A DNA stretch of 64,000 bases from Bacillota bacterium (GTDB lineage Bacteria; Bacillota; Clostridia; Christensenellales; Aristaeellaceae), in contig JAEYOV010000068.1 in NCBI GenBank assembly GCA_023411395.1, positions 71,624 through 135,623 on the forward strand, given 5' to 3'. Every line of letters starts with the position of its first letter. The stretch's first letter is position 1. The position numbers and the translations under genes were made by a program. Below, piece after piece: positions 17,239 to 25,432 of this stretch. The notes beneath the pieces were generated by a model, which was not told the origin of the DNA, made no database searches, and saw only the letters and a program-made list of their open reading frames with translations.

Positions 17239-18042
17239 TCACACAAGCCCGGCATGCGGCACATCAAACTGGTCCAGGGGCAGATTCAGAAGCATTTCCA
17301 TCCTGGACAGCATCTCATAAGGCTCTCCGGAAGTCTCCAGCATAACCTGCCCGCCTGCTTCCCGCAGGCACAGCAAGCCTTCCTCCGAAAGCCTCCGCTT
17401 CAACTGCCGTACCGTGCCGACATTGCCATCCAAAACAGCCGTTTTGGGCGGAAATAGGCTTTGAATCATTTGCCTCAGAAATATGTAATGGGTACAGCCC
17501 AACACAACCGCATCCACAGACTCATCCTTAAAAGGGGATAATAACCCTTTCAAATGAGACCGAAGCTCTTCCCCTTCCCACGCCCCGCGCTCCACAAACT
17601 CCATCAGCCCGGGACAAGGAACGGGAACGGCACCCTCCCCATACTGCTCCATCAGCCGCTTGAATTTGGGCAATTTCAGCGTTACGGGCGTTGCCATCAC
17701 CAGAATTTTTCCCCCATGGCGCAAAAGGGCGGCAGGCTTCAAGGCCGGTTCCATGCCGATCACGGGAATCCTTACCGTGGCGCGTAAGTCTTCAGCCGCC
17801 ACGCTGGTGGCTGTGTTGCAGGCGATGAGGATCGCTTTTGCGCCTTTTGCCATCAGGTGTTCCGCAATCCTAACCACATAGCCTTTCACTTCTTCAGGCG
17901 GCTTAGTGCCGTAAGGGGCATGGGCCGTATCGCCGTAATACAGAAAATCCTCTCCCGGCAATAATACGCGGGCGGTACGCAATACGCTGATACCGCCCAC
18001 GCCGCTGTCGAACACTCCCACGGGTCCCTGGGATGAAACCAT
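17239..18042 (-). CDS. murI: Glutamate racemase
   Basis: MurI interconverts L- and D-glutamate to supply D-Glu for peptidoglycan. The 267-residue protein has the N-terminal GVFDSGVGGISVL and both catalytic cysteines in their usual settings, IACNTATS and VLGCTHYIF. The YGDTAHAPYG segment is intact. ATG 18042 is preceded by TGGAGGAAAAGTGCC. Its promoter has a good -35/-10 pair. It adds to the ddl and murF genes nearby, though in a separate transcription unit. Confidence 0.95.
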   Translation of the reverse strand: MVSSQGPVGVFDSGVGGISVLRTARVLLPGEDFLYYGDTAHAPYGTKPPEEVKGYVVRIAEHLMAKGAKAILIACNTATSVAAEDLRATVRIPVIGMEPALKPAALLRHGGKILVMATPVTLKLPKFKRLMEQYGEGAVPVPCPGLMEFVERGAWEGEELRSHLKGLLSPFKDESVDAVVLGCTHYIFLRQMIQSLFPPKTAVLDGNVGTVRQLKRRLSEEGLLCLREAGGQVMLETSGEPYEMLSRMEMLLNLPLDQFDVPHAGLV

Positions 18043-18074
18043 GGCACTTTTCCTCCACATGCTCCTTTCCCGAC

Positions 18075-18103
18075 ATTATAGACCCATCTTCAAGCGGGCG
18101 CAA
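18075..18103 (-). promoter_or_regulatory. Promoter of murI
   Basis: TTGCGC at 18098-18103, 17-bp spacer, TATAAT at 18075-18080, about 32 bp before the start at 18042. Confidence 0.6.
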
Positions 18104-18108
18104 GCCTT

Positions 18109-18267
18109 ATACTATTGAGAAACATTAATGCTTCGATGCCGCGAGAGATTTCCTGCGCAGTACATGGAGACGGAGCGACGCATAGCAGCGCTACGTGGAG
18201 CGGAAGTCGACGAAGTAATGCGCGGAAAGATCCGTGGCATCGGGGCGTTAAGGTTTTGAAATAGTAT
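18109..18267. repeat. Long imperfect inverted repeat (about 159 bp)
   Basis: The ends are exact complements (ATACTATT and AATAGTAT). The arms stay similar for about 50 bp (for example CGATGCCGCG against CGGGGCATCGG-like sequence, TGCGCA against TGCGCG). They enclose about 60 bp that holds a smaller palindrome around AGCAGCGCTACG. The right end abuts the spoIIP stop codon. It has the size and structure of a miniature non-coding mobile element; no copy elsewhere in this window was seen. Confidence 0.55.
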
Positions 18268-19319
18268 TATTCTTCCGGGGCCGAAGCGTTCAGAACGGAA
18301 CGTATGGCATCCGCAAGGTAGGGCATGCCGGCCAGCGCTTCTTCCAGCGTGTTCCCGTTGTTCCCCGCCTCTATCAGGATACAGGTCGGGGCAATGTGCT
18401 GATTGAAGCGGCCCGTCTTCATTCTCACCGGCCGGCACAACTCCGGAACCTGCTCATTGAGGGAATCGGTGATGGATTGGGCTATGGCCAGGTTTTTTTC
18501 CCAGTCAGGCTTCACCTCATAACCCACCCCAGTCTGCCCGGTTCCTTTGCCTATGAGCATGAACAGTCTTGCGATTTTCTGGTCGCCCACCTGAACGGTG
18601 TTGTGATTGGCCATGCTGGGGGAATATGAATCCCTGTGCAGATCAATATACAAGTCATACTTTTCTCCGCGGCCTAAGGACTCCTCCAGCATTTTAAGCG
18701 ACCGGGTGTAAGATGAAGACAACACGGGCGGTTCATAAGCCGTCGTATCGTGTACAACAACATAGCCGGCAGCCGTTAAAAGCCTTGCCAATTCCTCCCC
18801 GACCCTGACAACATTGCACCGGTTGTCCTTGGTGCGCCATTCCTCTGTTGGCACATAGGTGTTTTCAGGCGTGGGCTTATAAGCCTCATAGGTGTGGGTA
18901 TGATAGATCAGGATGCGTTTGCTTCCTGCGGTGCTAGATATTCCCGGCCCCCGGATTACCTCAATGCGCAATTCGCCCGGCTGCGGCGTGGGCGGCACCG
19001 TGGGAGCAGGCGTATAAGAAGGCATAGGCGTACCCTGCGGCGTTGCCGATGCCGTTGGGGCGGGCGTGTCGAAGGCGAACAGGTTGATCTCCATGGATAT
19101 TTGGGAAGGCAAAGGCGTAAGGGAGGGTGGCGGCGTAACGGTGGACGGCGTTAACAGCGGTGTTTCCTCAATGGGCGCAAAGGCTCCCACCGCGTCCTGA
19201 GCCTGCGGCTGCCCGCCGGACAGCGCAAATCCCAGCGCCAGGCCCAGGGCGAAGACGCCCAAAAACAGGGAAAGCGCCAGGCATATTGCCTGGTTGCGCG
19301 TATAAAACCGTATGCGCAT
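18267..19319 (-). CDS. spoIIP: Stage II sporulation protein P (SpoIIP), peptidoglycan amidase/endopeptidase
   Basis: SpoIIP degrades septal peptidoglycan during engulfment in endospore formation, working with SpoIID and SpoIIM. The 350-residue protein has an N-terminal membrane anchor (ALSLFLGVFALGLALGFALSG), a Pro/Thr-rich linker of about 80 residues, and the SpoIIP catalytic domain. The metal motifs are ILIYHTHTYEAY, LYIDLHRD and CILIEAGNNGNT. The ATG at 19319 has GAGGTG upstream. It follows gpr by 81 bp, the same order as in Bacillus, and shows that the organism carries sporulation genes. Confidence 0.93.
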   Translation of the reverse strand: MRIRFYTRNQAICLALSLFLGVFALGLALGFALSGGQPQAQDAVGAFAPIEETPLLTPSTVTPPPSLTPLPSQISMEINLFAFDTPAPTASATPQGTPMPSYTPAPTVPPTPQPGELRIEVIRGPGISSTAGSKRILIYHTHTYEAYKPTPENTYVPTEEWRTKDNRCNVVRVGEELARLLTAAGYVVVHDTTAYEPPVLSSSYTRSLKMLEESLGRGEKYDLYIDLHRDSYSPSMANHNTVQVGDQKIARLFMLIGKGTGQTGVGYEVKPDWEKNLAIAQSITDSLNEQVPELCRPVRMKTGRFNQHIAPTCILIEAGNNGNTLEEALAGMPYLADAIRSVLNASAPEE

Positions 19320-19400
19320 GCATGTTCACCTCATCTGTTGTAGGATACTCATGCTTATGCGCAGACAAGCCCCTTCATACCAAGAAGAAACGATTTGGTA

Positions 19401-20324
19401 TCAGTGCATCAAAATGGGAATCTCATCCCCGGACAATTTGGGCTGCAAGGCCATGTTGATGCCCAACGACAGCACTTCCGCCAGGTTCCCCACCAGTTCG
19501 TCCACCTCCCGGGGAGTAACGACCATCTCTCCCAGGGAATGGGCGGAAATTTTATCAGTCAATGCGTCCACCGCGTCCATGTGATCGGAGGAAGGCATTT
19601 GCAGATCATGCAACAGGATCGACAGCGCATCCTTGGCGATGGTGGAGGCGTAGACCACCATCGGCACGCCGATGGCAATCACCGGCACGCCCAGGGTGCT
19701 TGGCGTAAGTCCCAAACGGTGGTTGCCCACGCCGCTACCGGGGCTGATGCCCGTATCGGTAATTTGAACGGTGGTGCAGATGCGGCCTGTTTCAGCGGCC
19801 GCCAGCGCGTCGATAGCAATCACCGCCGCCGGGCGCACATGCTCCACAATGCCACGAACCATTTCCGCCGTCTCCATGCCGGTCACGCCCAAAACGCCGG
19901 GCGCCACGGCACATACGCTGCGCAGCCGGCCTTTTAAATCCTCAGGCAAATTGGGGCGCAGATGCCGCGTTACCAGCGTTGATTCCACTACCCGCGCGCC
20001 CAGCGCATCCGCCGTCACGTGGCGGTTGCCAAGTCCGATGACCAGAATCTCACCGGATTCGGGGAGCATGCCGTTCAGGGCATCGCTCAGCAGTTCGGCC
20101 ACACGTTTCCTTACATCCGCTCCGCCTTTGGGCAGCTTGTCGCAGCAGATGGTTACAAACATACCGCGCTGCTTGCCCAAACGGCATGCAGCCTCCTCGG
20201 TATCGATGGTAACGGTGGTCCGGGAGATGTCTCCTTCCTCCCAGTTGTCAACGCGGATGCCGCTCTTGTCGCCGGTATAGCATCCGGCACTTTCCATAGC
20301 CAGGTCCGTACGAACGCCGCGCAT
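19401..20324 (-). CDS. gpr: Germination protease GPR
   Basis: GPR is the aspartic-type protease that starts degradation of small acid-soluble spore proteins at germination. It is made as a zymogen in the forespore. The 307-residue product begins MRGVRTDLAMES, containing the RTDLA self-cleavage context very near the N-terminus, so the propeptide appears short. Conserved blocks are VIGLGNRHVTADALG, TGMETAEMVRGIVEHVRPAAVI and GSGVGNHRLGL. ATG 20324 has GGAGGGATCAGC. A sigma-G-like promoter lies just upstream. The neighbouring spoIIP supports the assignment. Confidence 0.93.
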   Translation of the reverse strand: MRGVRTDLAMESAGCYTGDKSGIRVDNWEEGDISRTTVTIDTEEAACRLGKQRGMFVTICCDKLPKGGADVRKRVAELLSDALNGMLPESGEILVIGLGNRHVTADALGARVVESTLVTRHLRPNLPEDLKGRLRSVCAVAPGVLGVTGMETAEMVRGIVEHVRPAAVIAIDALAAAETGRICTTVQITDTGISPGSGVGNHRLGLTPSTLGVPVIAIGVPMVVYASTIAKDALSILLHDLQMPSSDHMDAVDALTDKISAHSLGEMVVTPREVDELVGNLAEVLSLGINMALQPKLSGDEIPILMH

Positions 20325-20350
20325 GCTGATCCCTCCGTTCCTTTCCAAAT

Positions 20351-20381
20351 CAGCATGCGCGGCGCATTGTTCCATTATTCA
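20351..20381 (-). promoter_or_regulatory. Possible sigma-G promoter of gpr
   Basis: The minus strand has TGAATA (20376-20381), an 18-bp spacer and CATGCTG (20351-20357). These resemble the forespore sigma-G consensus (TGMATR and CATWHTA). The start point would lie about 20 bp before the gpr ATG. No good sigma-A promoter is visible in this gap. Confidence 0.4.
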
Positions 20382-20407
20382 TGGTTTGGGAAAATATCAG
20401 TGCTTCC

Positions 20408-21577
20408 TCAGCCCTCGTATCTCAGCGCTTCAATCGGGCGCAGCTTGGAAGCCTTGCTGGCGGGATATAAGCCGAACACCACGCCGATGAAAACGGAAAA
20501 TCCGATGGCGGCCGCGGCGACCATGGGCGATATGACCAATGTCATATTCAGCACCGGGGCCAGGAAGTAACAGGCCGCCGCCGCGATACCAAGGCCCAAG
20601 AGCCCGCCCATCAAGCTCACAACCAGTGCCTCGATCAGAAATTGTGTCAGAATATTGCCCCTGGCTGCGCCAATTGCCTTGCGGATACCGATTTCCCTGG
20701 TGCGTTCACTAACGGATACCAGCATGATGTTCATAATGCCGATACCGCCCACCAAAAGGGAGATGGCCGCGATGCCTCCCAGCATCAGGGTCATGGTGGC
20801 AGTGGTTTCACTAAGGGTAGACAGCATCTCCGTCTGGTTGTAAACGCTGTATTGGTTCGAAGTGGAGAACATGGTTTTCAGGTACGCCGTCACAGCCTCC
20901 TGCGCGGCGGTAACTTCATTTGAGGAGGCGGCGGAAACATAGAAATTGGTGATGCCACGCTGGGAAAACAGCCGCTCCGCCAGCGTGAAGGGGATGAGGA
21001 TCAGATTGTCGCCTGAGCCCGCAATCGTCGTGCCCATTTCCTCAAGCACGCCGACCACAATAAAGGTATAGCCGTTGAGGGTGAATGTTTCCCCCACCAC
21101 GCGCACGGTACCAAACATCTCTGTGGCAGCCTCAGTGCCTATGACCGCGACAAAGCTTCGGTTATCAATGTCCGGTTCCCGCAGGAAGCGGCCAAGCTGG
21201 ACGCCGTAATTGCGGATCTGCTCATAGCCCGGCGTAGTGCCTTGTATGGTGCCGTCATCATAGGTGGTAACGCCCGCCTTCACCGTGCCGGATACATTGA
21301 CCGTGGGGGCAACGTTGGCGATGCCGGATACTTTGGAAAGGTCCTGCAAATCGCTGAGGGTGATAGGGTTTTGCCACCTGGCCCTGATATTTACGCTGAT
21401 CAGATTCGTACCCATGCTTTCAATGCGGCTGACAACTGAAGCGTTTGCCCCCTGTGCGATGGCCACCAGGACAACGATGGCAACCACGCCGATTACCACG
21501 CCCAATATGGTCAGGAAGGAACGCATTTTGTTACCGCCGATGGATTTTATAGCCATTTTAAGCGACTGGTAGATCAT
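20408..21577 (-). CDS. MacB-type ABC transporter permease
   Basis: This 389-residue permease has one N-terminal membrane helix (LTILGVVIGVVAIVVLVAIA), a large extracytoplasmic MacB-PCD domain (about residues 40-260) and three C-terminal helices ending in YPASKASKLRPIEALRYEG. This is the FtsX/MacB fold. MacB complexes are mechanotransmission machines that export peptides, antibiotics or lipids without moving the substrate through the membrane helices. The ATG at 21577 has GGAGGAGGGAAC upstream and overlaps the end of the ATPase gene by 20 bp. It is the third gene of a macA-ATPase-permease operon. Confidence 0.9.
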   Translation of the reverse strand: MIYQSLKMAIKSIGGNKMRSFLTILGVVIGVVAIVVLVAIAQGANASVVSRIESMGTNLISVNIRARWQNPITLSDLQDLSKVSGIANVAPTVNVSGTVKAGVTTYDDGTIQGTTPGYEQIRNYGVQLGRFLREPDIDNRSFVAVIGTEAATEMFGTVRVVGETFTLNGYTFIVVGVLEEMGTTIAGSGDNLILIPFTLAERLFSQRGITNFYVSAASSNEVTAAQEAVTAYLKTMFSTSNQYSVYNQTEMLSTLSETTATMTLMLGGIAAISLLVGGIGIMNIMLVSVSERTREIGIRKAIGAARGNILTQFLIEALVVSLMGGLLGLGIAAAACYFLAPVLNMTLVISPMVAAAAIGFSVFIGVVFGLYPASKASKLRPIEALRYEG

Positions 21578-22250
21578 CCGGCGTTCCCTCCTCCCATACG
21601 CGGCCATCCTCGATATGGATAATCCGCTGCGCCCTGGCGGCGATATTGGAATCATGGGTAATCACCACGATAGTATTCCCCTCCTGATGCAAATGCCCGA
21701 ACAACTCCATGATCTCCAGGCCCGTCTTTTTATCCAGGTTGCCCGTGGGTTCATCGGCCAGAATCAGGGAAGGGTGCGCCGCCAGCGCCCTGGCGATAGC
21801 CGCCCGCTGCTGCTGTCCGCCGGACAATTGGGTAGGCCTGTGCTTCATGCGGTCCTTGAGGCCCACCTGCGCAAGCGCCGTCACCGCCTGTTTTTTACGC
21901 TCGGAGGCGCGGATGTTCTGATAGACCAGGGGCAGTTCCACATTTTCCAGCGCCGTCAGCCTGCTTAATAGATTGAAACCCTGAAAGATAAAGCCGATGT
22001 GGGTATTGCGAATCTTCGCCAACTGCCTTTGGTTGTACTTTTCAATGGGCTTTCCGTTCAGGGAATAGGAGCCCGAATCCGCTGCATCCAGGCAGCCGAT
22101 GATGTTCATCAGCGTGGATTTTCCGCTGCCGGAAGGGCCGATGATGGCCACGTACTCCCCTTTTTCAATGGTGAGGGAAACATCCGCCAGCGCGTAGATC
22201 TCCTCGCCGCCCATTTTGTATTTTTTGACGATGTGCTCCATATGGATCAT
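21558..22250 (-). CDS. MacB/LolD-type ABC transporter ATPase
   Basis: This 230-residue ATPase has Walker A GPSGSGKST, Q-loop FIFQGFNLL, signature LSGGQQQR, Walker B LILADEPTGNLD and switch His in VITHD. The ADEPTGNLD form is typical of the MacB/LolD/FtsE group. ATG 22250 has TAGGAGGATGAAGCC, in which the upstream gene's TAG stop is embedded, so translation is coupled to the adaptor gene. Confidence 0.93.
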   Translation of the reverse strand: MIHMEHIVKKYKMGGEEIYALADVSLTIEKGEYVAIIGPSGSGKSTLMNIIGCLDAADSGSYSLNGKPIEKYNQRQLAKIRNTHIGFIFQGFNLLSRLTALENVELPLVYQNIRASERKKQAVTALAQVGLKDRMKHRPTQLSGGQQQRAAIARALAAHPSLILADEPTGNLDKKTGLEIMELFGHLHQEGNTIVVITHDSNIAARAQRIIHIEDGRVWEEGTPDDLPVA

Positions 22251-22262
22251 GGCTTCATCCTC

Positions 22263-23918
22263 CTAGTTCCCTGGCCGCTGGCCGCCTCCGGTGGAGTTGC
22301 GTGTTCCCCCGCCGTTCCAGTTGCCACCGCCGGGAACGGTGAAATTCCCATCGGCGGGGATGGTACGGGTCTGGCCGTCCTGTCCGACAGGCATCTGTGG
22401 CATTCCTTCCATGCCCATAAATGCTGTTCTGCCAAGCGATTCTGCGGCGGCGCTGCGGGTGACAAGCACGTAATCCCCCACATCCACCCCTGACTTTACC
22501 TCCGCATACGTCTCGCTGGACAACCCGGTTTTCACAAACGTCTTGACGCCCGGTTCCTGGGACCCCTCCGCAATGGTTTCATCATACAGCCATACATACT
22601 GCCCATCCTTGGAAGTGTTTAATGCCGCGATAGGCACCAGCACCACGCCCTGGGCCTCCCCCACATGGATGGTGGCGGTGCCGTTCATGCCGATTTTCAA
22701 CTGCTCGTCGCCTTCCACATCCAAAGTAACGCTGTATGTGGTCACGCCGTTGGAACTGGTGCCGATTTGCGATATGTAGGATACGGCGGCACCGTACGTC
22801 TTGTCGGTGATGGCGTCCATGGCAATGGACACCTCCTGTCCTACCTTGACGCTGATAATGTCCAGCTCATCCACGCTCACCACCATCTGCATGGCATCCC
22901 CCGCATACAGCGTGGCCAAAGCCGTGTTCGCCGCCGCTTCGGTGGTAGAAGCGGCCGTCACGGTGGAGACGATGCCATCAATGGGTGATGTAATGCTGCC
23001 TGACGCAAGCACCGCCTTTAATTCCTTCAGCTTTTGAAGGATATCGTCCCGCTGCCCGACAAGCGTATCGTATTCAGCGGAAACGGGAACCTGTGTCAGA
23101 TAAAACAAAGATGCATTCCGTGAAAGCTTGGAATTAATTTTGGGATACACTTTGGAGATTCGCCCCTGGGCGGTGGTGGTGTACAGAAAGGGCATGTTGA
23201 TCTGGGCCGTTCCGTTGCCCAGGATGATGCTGTTCCTGACAACCTGCACATCAGCCCCCTCCAGCGTTTTCAAATCGCTGAAGGTGATGGTTGCCATGCC
23301 ATCGCCTACGCTGTCCACCGCACCGGTGTACTTGGATGAACCATCCAATACCGTTACCGCCTGCCCCACGGCCAGATCGGAAGCGGCGATGGAAACCTTC
23401 ATCTTTCCATCCATGGACAAAAGCATCAAGGCGCCGCGCTTCTCCATCACATCCTGGGCAAGATCGCCCACCGAACCATACATGGCTTTTACACGCCCCG
23501 CCGCGCCAATGGTCAGCGTCGTATCATCCCCATGGGAGCGCACCAATTGCGCCAGGGAATTCTCGGTGGTGCCCAGATCGGTTTCCAGCGTGGAAATGGC
23601 CGTATTCAGGGCGTTTTTATCCACATCCATCAGCGGATCACCAGCCTGTACCTGCTCGCCGGCGGTTACGCGCACATTGGTTACCACAACAGGAAAGCGT
23701 ACTGCCACATCCTGCGTTTTGGAAATGCTAAGCGTTCCCGTTCCCGTCACTGATTTATTCAGGTTTCCGGTGCCGATCTGCACAGTGACATAGGATGCCG
23801 CCTCCGCTGTAGGAACGGCCTGCCTGCTCAGATAAAAACGATATCCCCCGTAGCCCAGGCCGCCGATAACGGCGCACAGCACGACCACTCTCAGCATGAT
23901 TTTCAAGGCCTTTTTCAT
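22263..23918 (-). CDS. MacA-like (HlyD family) adaptor protein
   Basis: The 551-residue product has one N-terminal membrane anchor (IMLRVVVLCAVIGGLGYGGYRFYL). Lipoyl-like beta segments and a coiled coil follow (TVQIGTGNLNKSVTGTGTL, QVQAGDPLMDVDK, SGSITSPIDGIVS, SIDGIV region), then the beta-barrel and membrane-proximal domains. It ends in an unusual Gly/Asn-rich tail (about 25 residues) exposed outside the cell. In Gram-positives such adaptors pair with MacB-type ABC proteins for export or sensing of peptides. ATG 23918 has AAGGAGGTTCCC upstream; a 48-codon in-frame extension is rejected. The substrate is unknown. Confidence 0.85.
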   Translation of the reverse strand: MKKALKIMLRVVVLCAVIGGLGYGGYRFYLSRQAVPTAEAASYVTVQIGTGNLNKSVTGTGTLSISKTQDVAVRFPVVVTNVRVTAGEQVQAGDPLMDVDKNALNTAISTLETDLGTTENSLAQLVRSHGDDTTLTIGAAGRVKAMYGSVGDLAQDVMEKRGALMLLSMDGKMKVSIAASDLAVGQAVTVLDGSSKYTGAVDSVGDGMATITFSDLKTLEGADVQVVRNSIILGNGTAQINMPFLYTTTAQGRISKVYPKINSKLSRNASLFYLTQVPVSAEYDTLVGQRDDILQKLKELKAVLASGSITSPIDGIVSTVTAASTTEAAANTALATLYAGDAMQMVVSVDELDIISVKVGQEVSIAMDAITDKTYGAAVSYISQIGTSSNGVTTYSVTLDVEGDEQLKIGMNGTATIHVGEAQGVVLVPIAALNTSKDGQYVWLYDETIAEGSQEPGVKTFVKTGLSSETYAEVKSGVDVGDYVLVTRSAAAESLGRTAFMGMEGMPQMPVGQDGQTRTIPADGNFTVPGGGNWNGGGTRNSTGGGQRPGN

Positions 23919-24022
23919 GGGAACCTCCTTGCAAGTGGATGAAATGGAAACAGTTGCAGTATAATGCTGCCATGTTGTGAAAAAATGAAGGTAATGTGAA
24001 TGTTTTGTGTATACGGCCTTGC

Positions 24023-24051
24023 TTGACATTTCCATGGGAATGGCCGATAAT
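24023..24051 (+). promoter_or_regulatory. Promoter of the DUF512-der-plsY operon
   Basis: A consensus TTGACA (24023-24028), exactly 17 bp, and GATAAT (24046-24051). Its position rules out the ATG at 23996 as a start for the downstream gene and supports the TTG at 24101. Confidence 0.75.
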
Positions 24052-24100
24052 GTATCCTGCATTTATATGCCCGCATGGAAAAACGAAGGAGGATTGGGCG

Positions 24101-25432
24101 TTGCCGCACACCATCACTGCCGTAAAACGCGGCAGCGCCGCGCACCTAAGCGGCGTCCGGCCGGGTGACCGGCTGATAAGGATCAACGGGGAGGAAATCA
24201 TCGACCAGATCGACTATCAGGCGCTTTCCTCCAACAGCCTTGTGATCCTTGACGTAGAAAAAAAGAATGGCGGGAACGCCATTTTCACCATCCGGAAGGA
24301 TGAATGCGAGCCGCTGGGCATTCAGTTGGAAGACACGCTGCTTTCCCGCCCCCGGAGCTGCCGGAACCATTGCGTATTTTGCTTTATCGACCAGATGCCT
24401 CAAAGCCTGCGCAAGACGCTCTATGTCAAGGATGACGACTGGCGGCTTTCGCTGATGATGGGCAACTACATTACCCTCACCAACGTCTCGGAAAGCGAGA
24501 TGGACAGGATCATCCGCCGCCACGCCAGTCCCTTGTATATCTCGGTGCATGCAACCGACAGTGCTGTGCGCAGGCAGATGATGAAAAACCCTGGCGCCGG
24601 CAGGATCATGGAACACCTAAAACGCCTTTCTGATGCCGGTATCCGGTTCCATTGCCAGATCGTGCTATGCCCCGGCATCAACGACGGGCCTGTACTGGAA
24701 AGGACGCTCCGCGACCTGCTTTCCTTCTACCCCGCCGCCCGCTCCGCCGCCCTGGTGCCCGTGGGGCTGACCTCTCACCGGGAGGGTCTTACCCCCCTCA
24801 CGCCCTATACAAAGGAATCGGCGTCCGAACTGATTTTGAAGATCAGGCCTCTGCAGGAGCAATTTATAAAAAAGTACGGCACCGCCTTCGTCTTCCCGGC
24901 GGACGAGCTATATTGCCTGAGCGGCCTCCCGCTTCCCCCGGAAGCGGAATATGAGGACTTCCCACAAATCGAAAACGGCGTCGGGCTTTTGCGGCTGTTT
25001 ATCAGCGATGTGGAGCAGGCGGCGGAGGAGCCAATGGCTGCCCCTCACGATCTGCCGAAACGGATCACCATTGCCTGCGGCGTCTCCGTGGCGCCTTTTC
25101 TGCAGGAGCTGGCGGATCAATATGCCCCGCCGCAAGTAGCGGTGGACATCCGTACCATCCGCAACGATTTTTTCGGCCACACCATTACTGTAACCGGGCT
25201 GGTCACGGGCCGTGACCTGATAAAACAGCTTGAAAACGTGGAAACAGACCGTATCCTGATTTGCGCCGCCATGCTTCGGGCCGAGGGTGACCTGTTTCTG
25301 GACGGCCTATCGCTGGACGAAGTGAAGCAAGCCCTCCCCGCGCCGCTGTATGTGATCCCCAATAGCGGGAAAGCCTTTTACCGCGCCCTTTACGGCGTTA
25401 CCAACGATCCGGAGGAACAACAAAATGGCTAA
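24101..25432 (+). CDS. PDZ-radical SAM-DUF512 protein
   Basis: The 443-residue product has an N-terminal PDZ-like domain (ITAVKRGSAAHLSGVRPGDRL), a cysteine cluster CRNHCVFCFIDQMP like the radical SAM CxxxCxxC-type motif, and a C-terminal DUF512 domain. The family is conserved in Firmicutes next to der. Its function is not established. I place the start at the TTG at 24101 because AAGGAGG lies 8 bases before it and a consensus promoter lies between it and the first in-frame ATG. The 3' end overlaps der by 8 bp. Confidence 0.85.
   Translation: MPHTITAVKRGSAAHLSGVRPGDRLIRINGEEIIDQIDYQALSSNSLVILDVEKKNGGNAIFTIRKDECEPLGIQLEDTLLSRPRSCRNHCVFCFIDQMPQSLRKTLYVKDDDWRLSLMMGNYITLTNVSESEMDRIIRRHASPLYISVHATDSAVRRQMMKNPGAGRIMEHLKRLSDAGIRFHCQIVLCPGINDGPVLERTLRDLLSFYPAARSAALVPVGLTSHREGLTPLTPYTKESASELILKIRPLQEQFIKKYGTAFVFPADELYCLSGLPLPPEAEYEDFPQIENGVGLLRLFISDVEQAAEEPMAAPHDLPKRITIACGVSVAPFLQELADQYAPPQVAVDIRTIRNDFFGHTITVTGLVTGRDLIKQLENVETDRILICAAMLRAEGDLFLDGLSLDEVKQALPAPLYVIPNSGKAFYRALYGVTNDPEEQQNG

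Noticed and set aside
23996..24100. Upstream in-frame ATG for the DUF512 protein
   Set aside because: It lies before the TTGACA-17-GATAAT promoter, so it would not be on the transcript; the TTG at 24101 has AAGGAGG.
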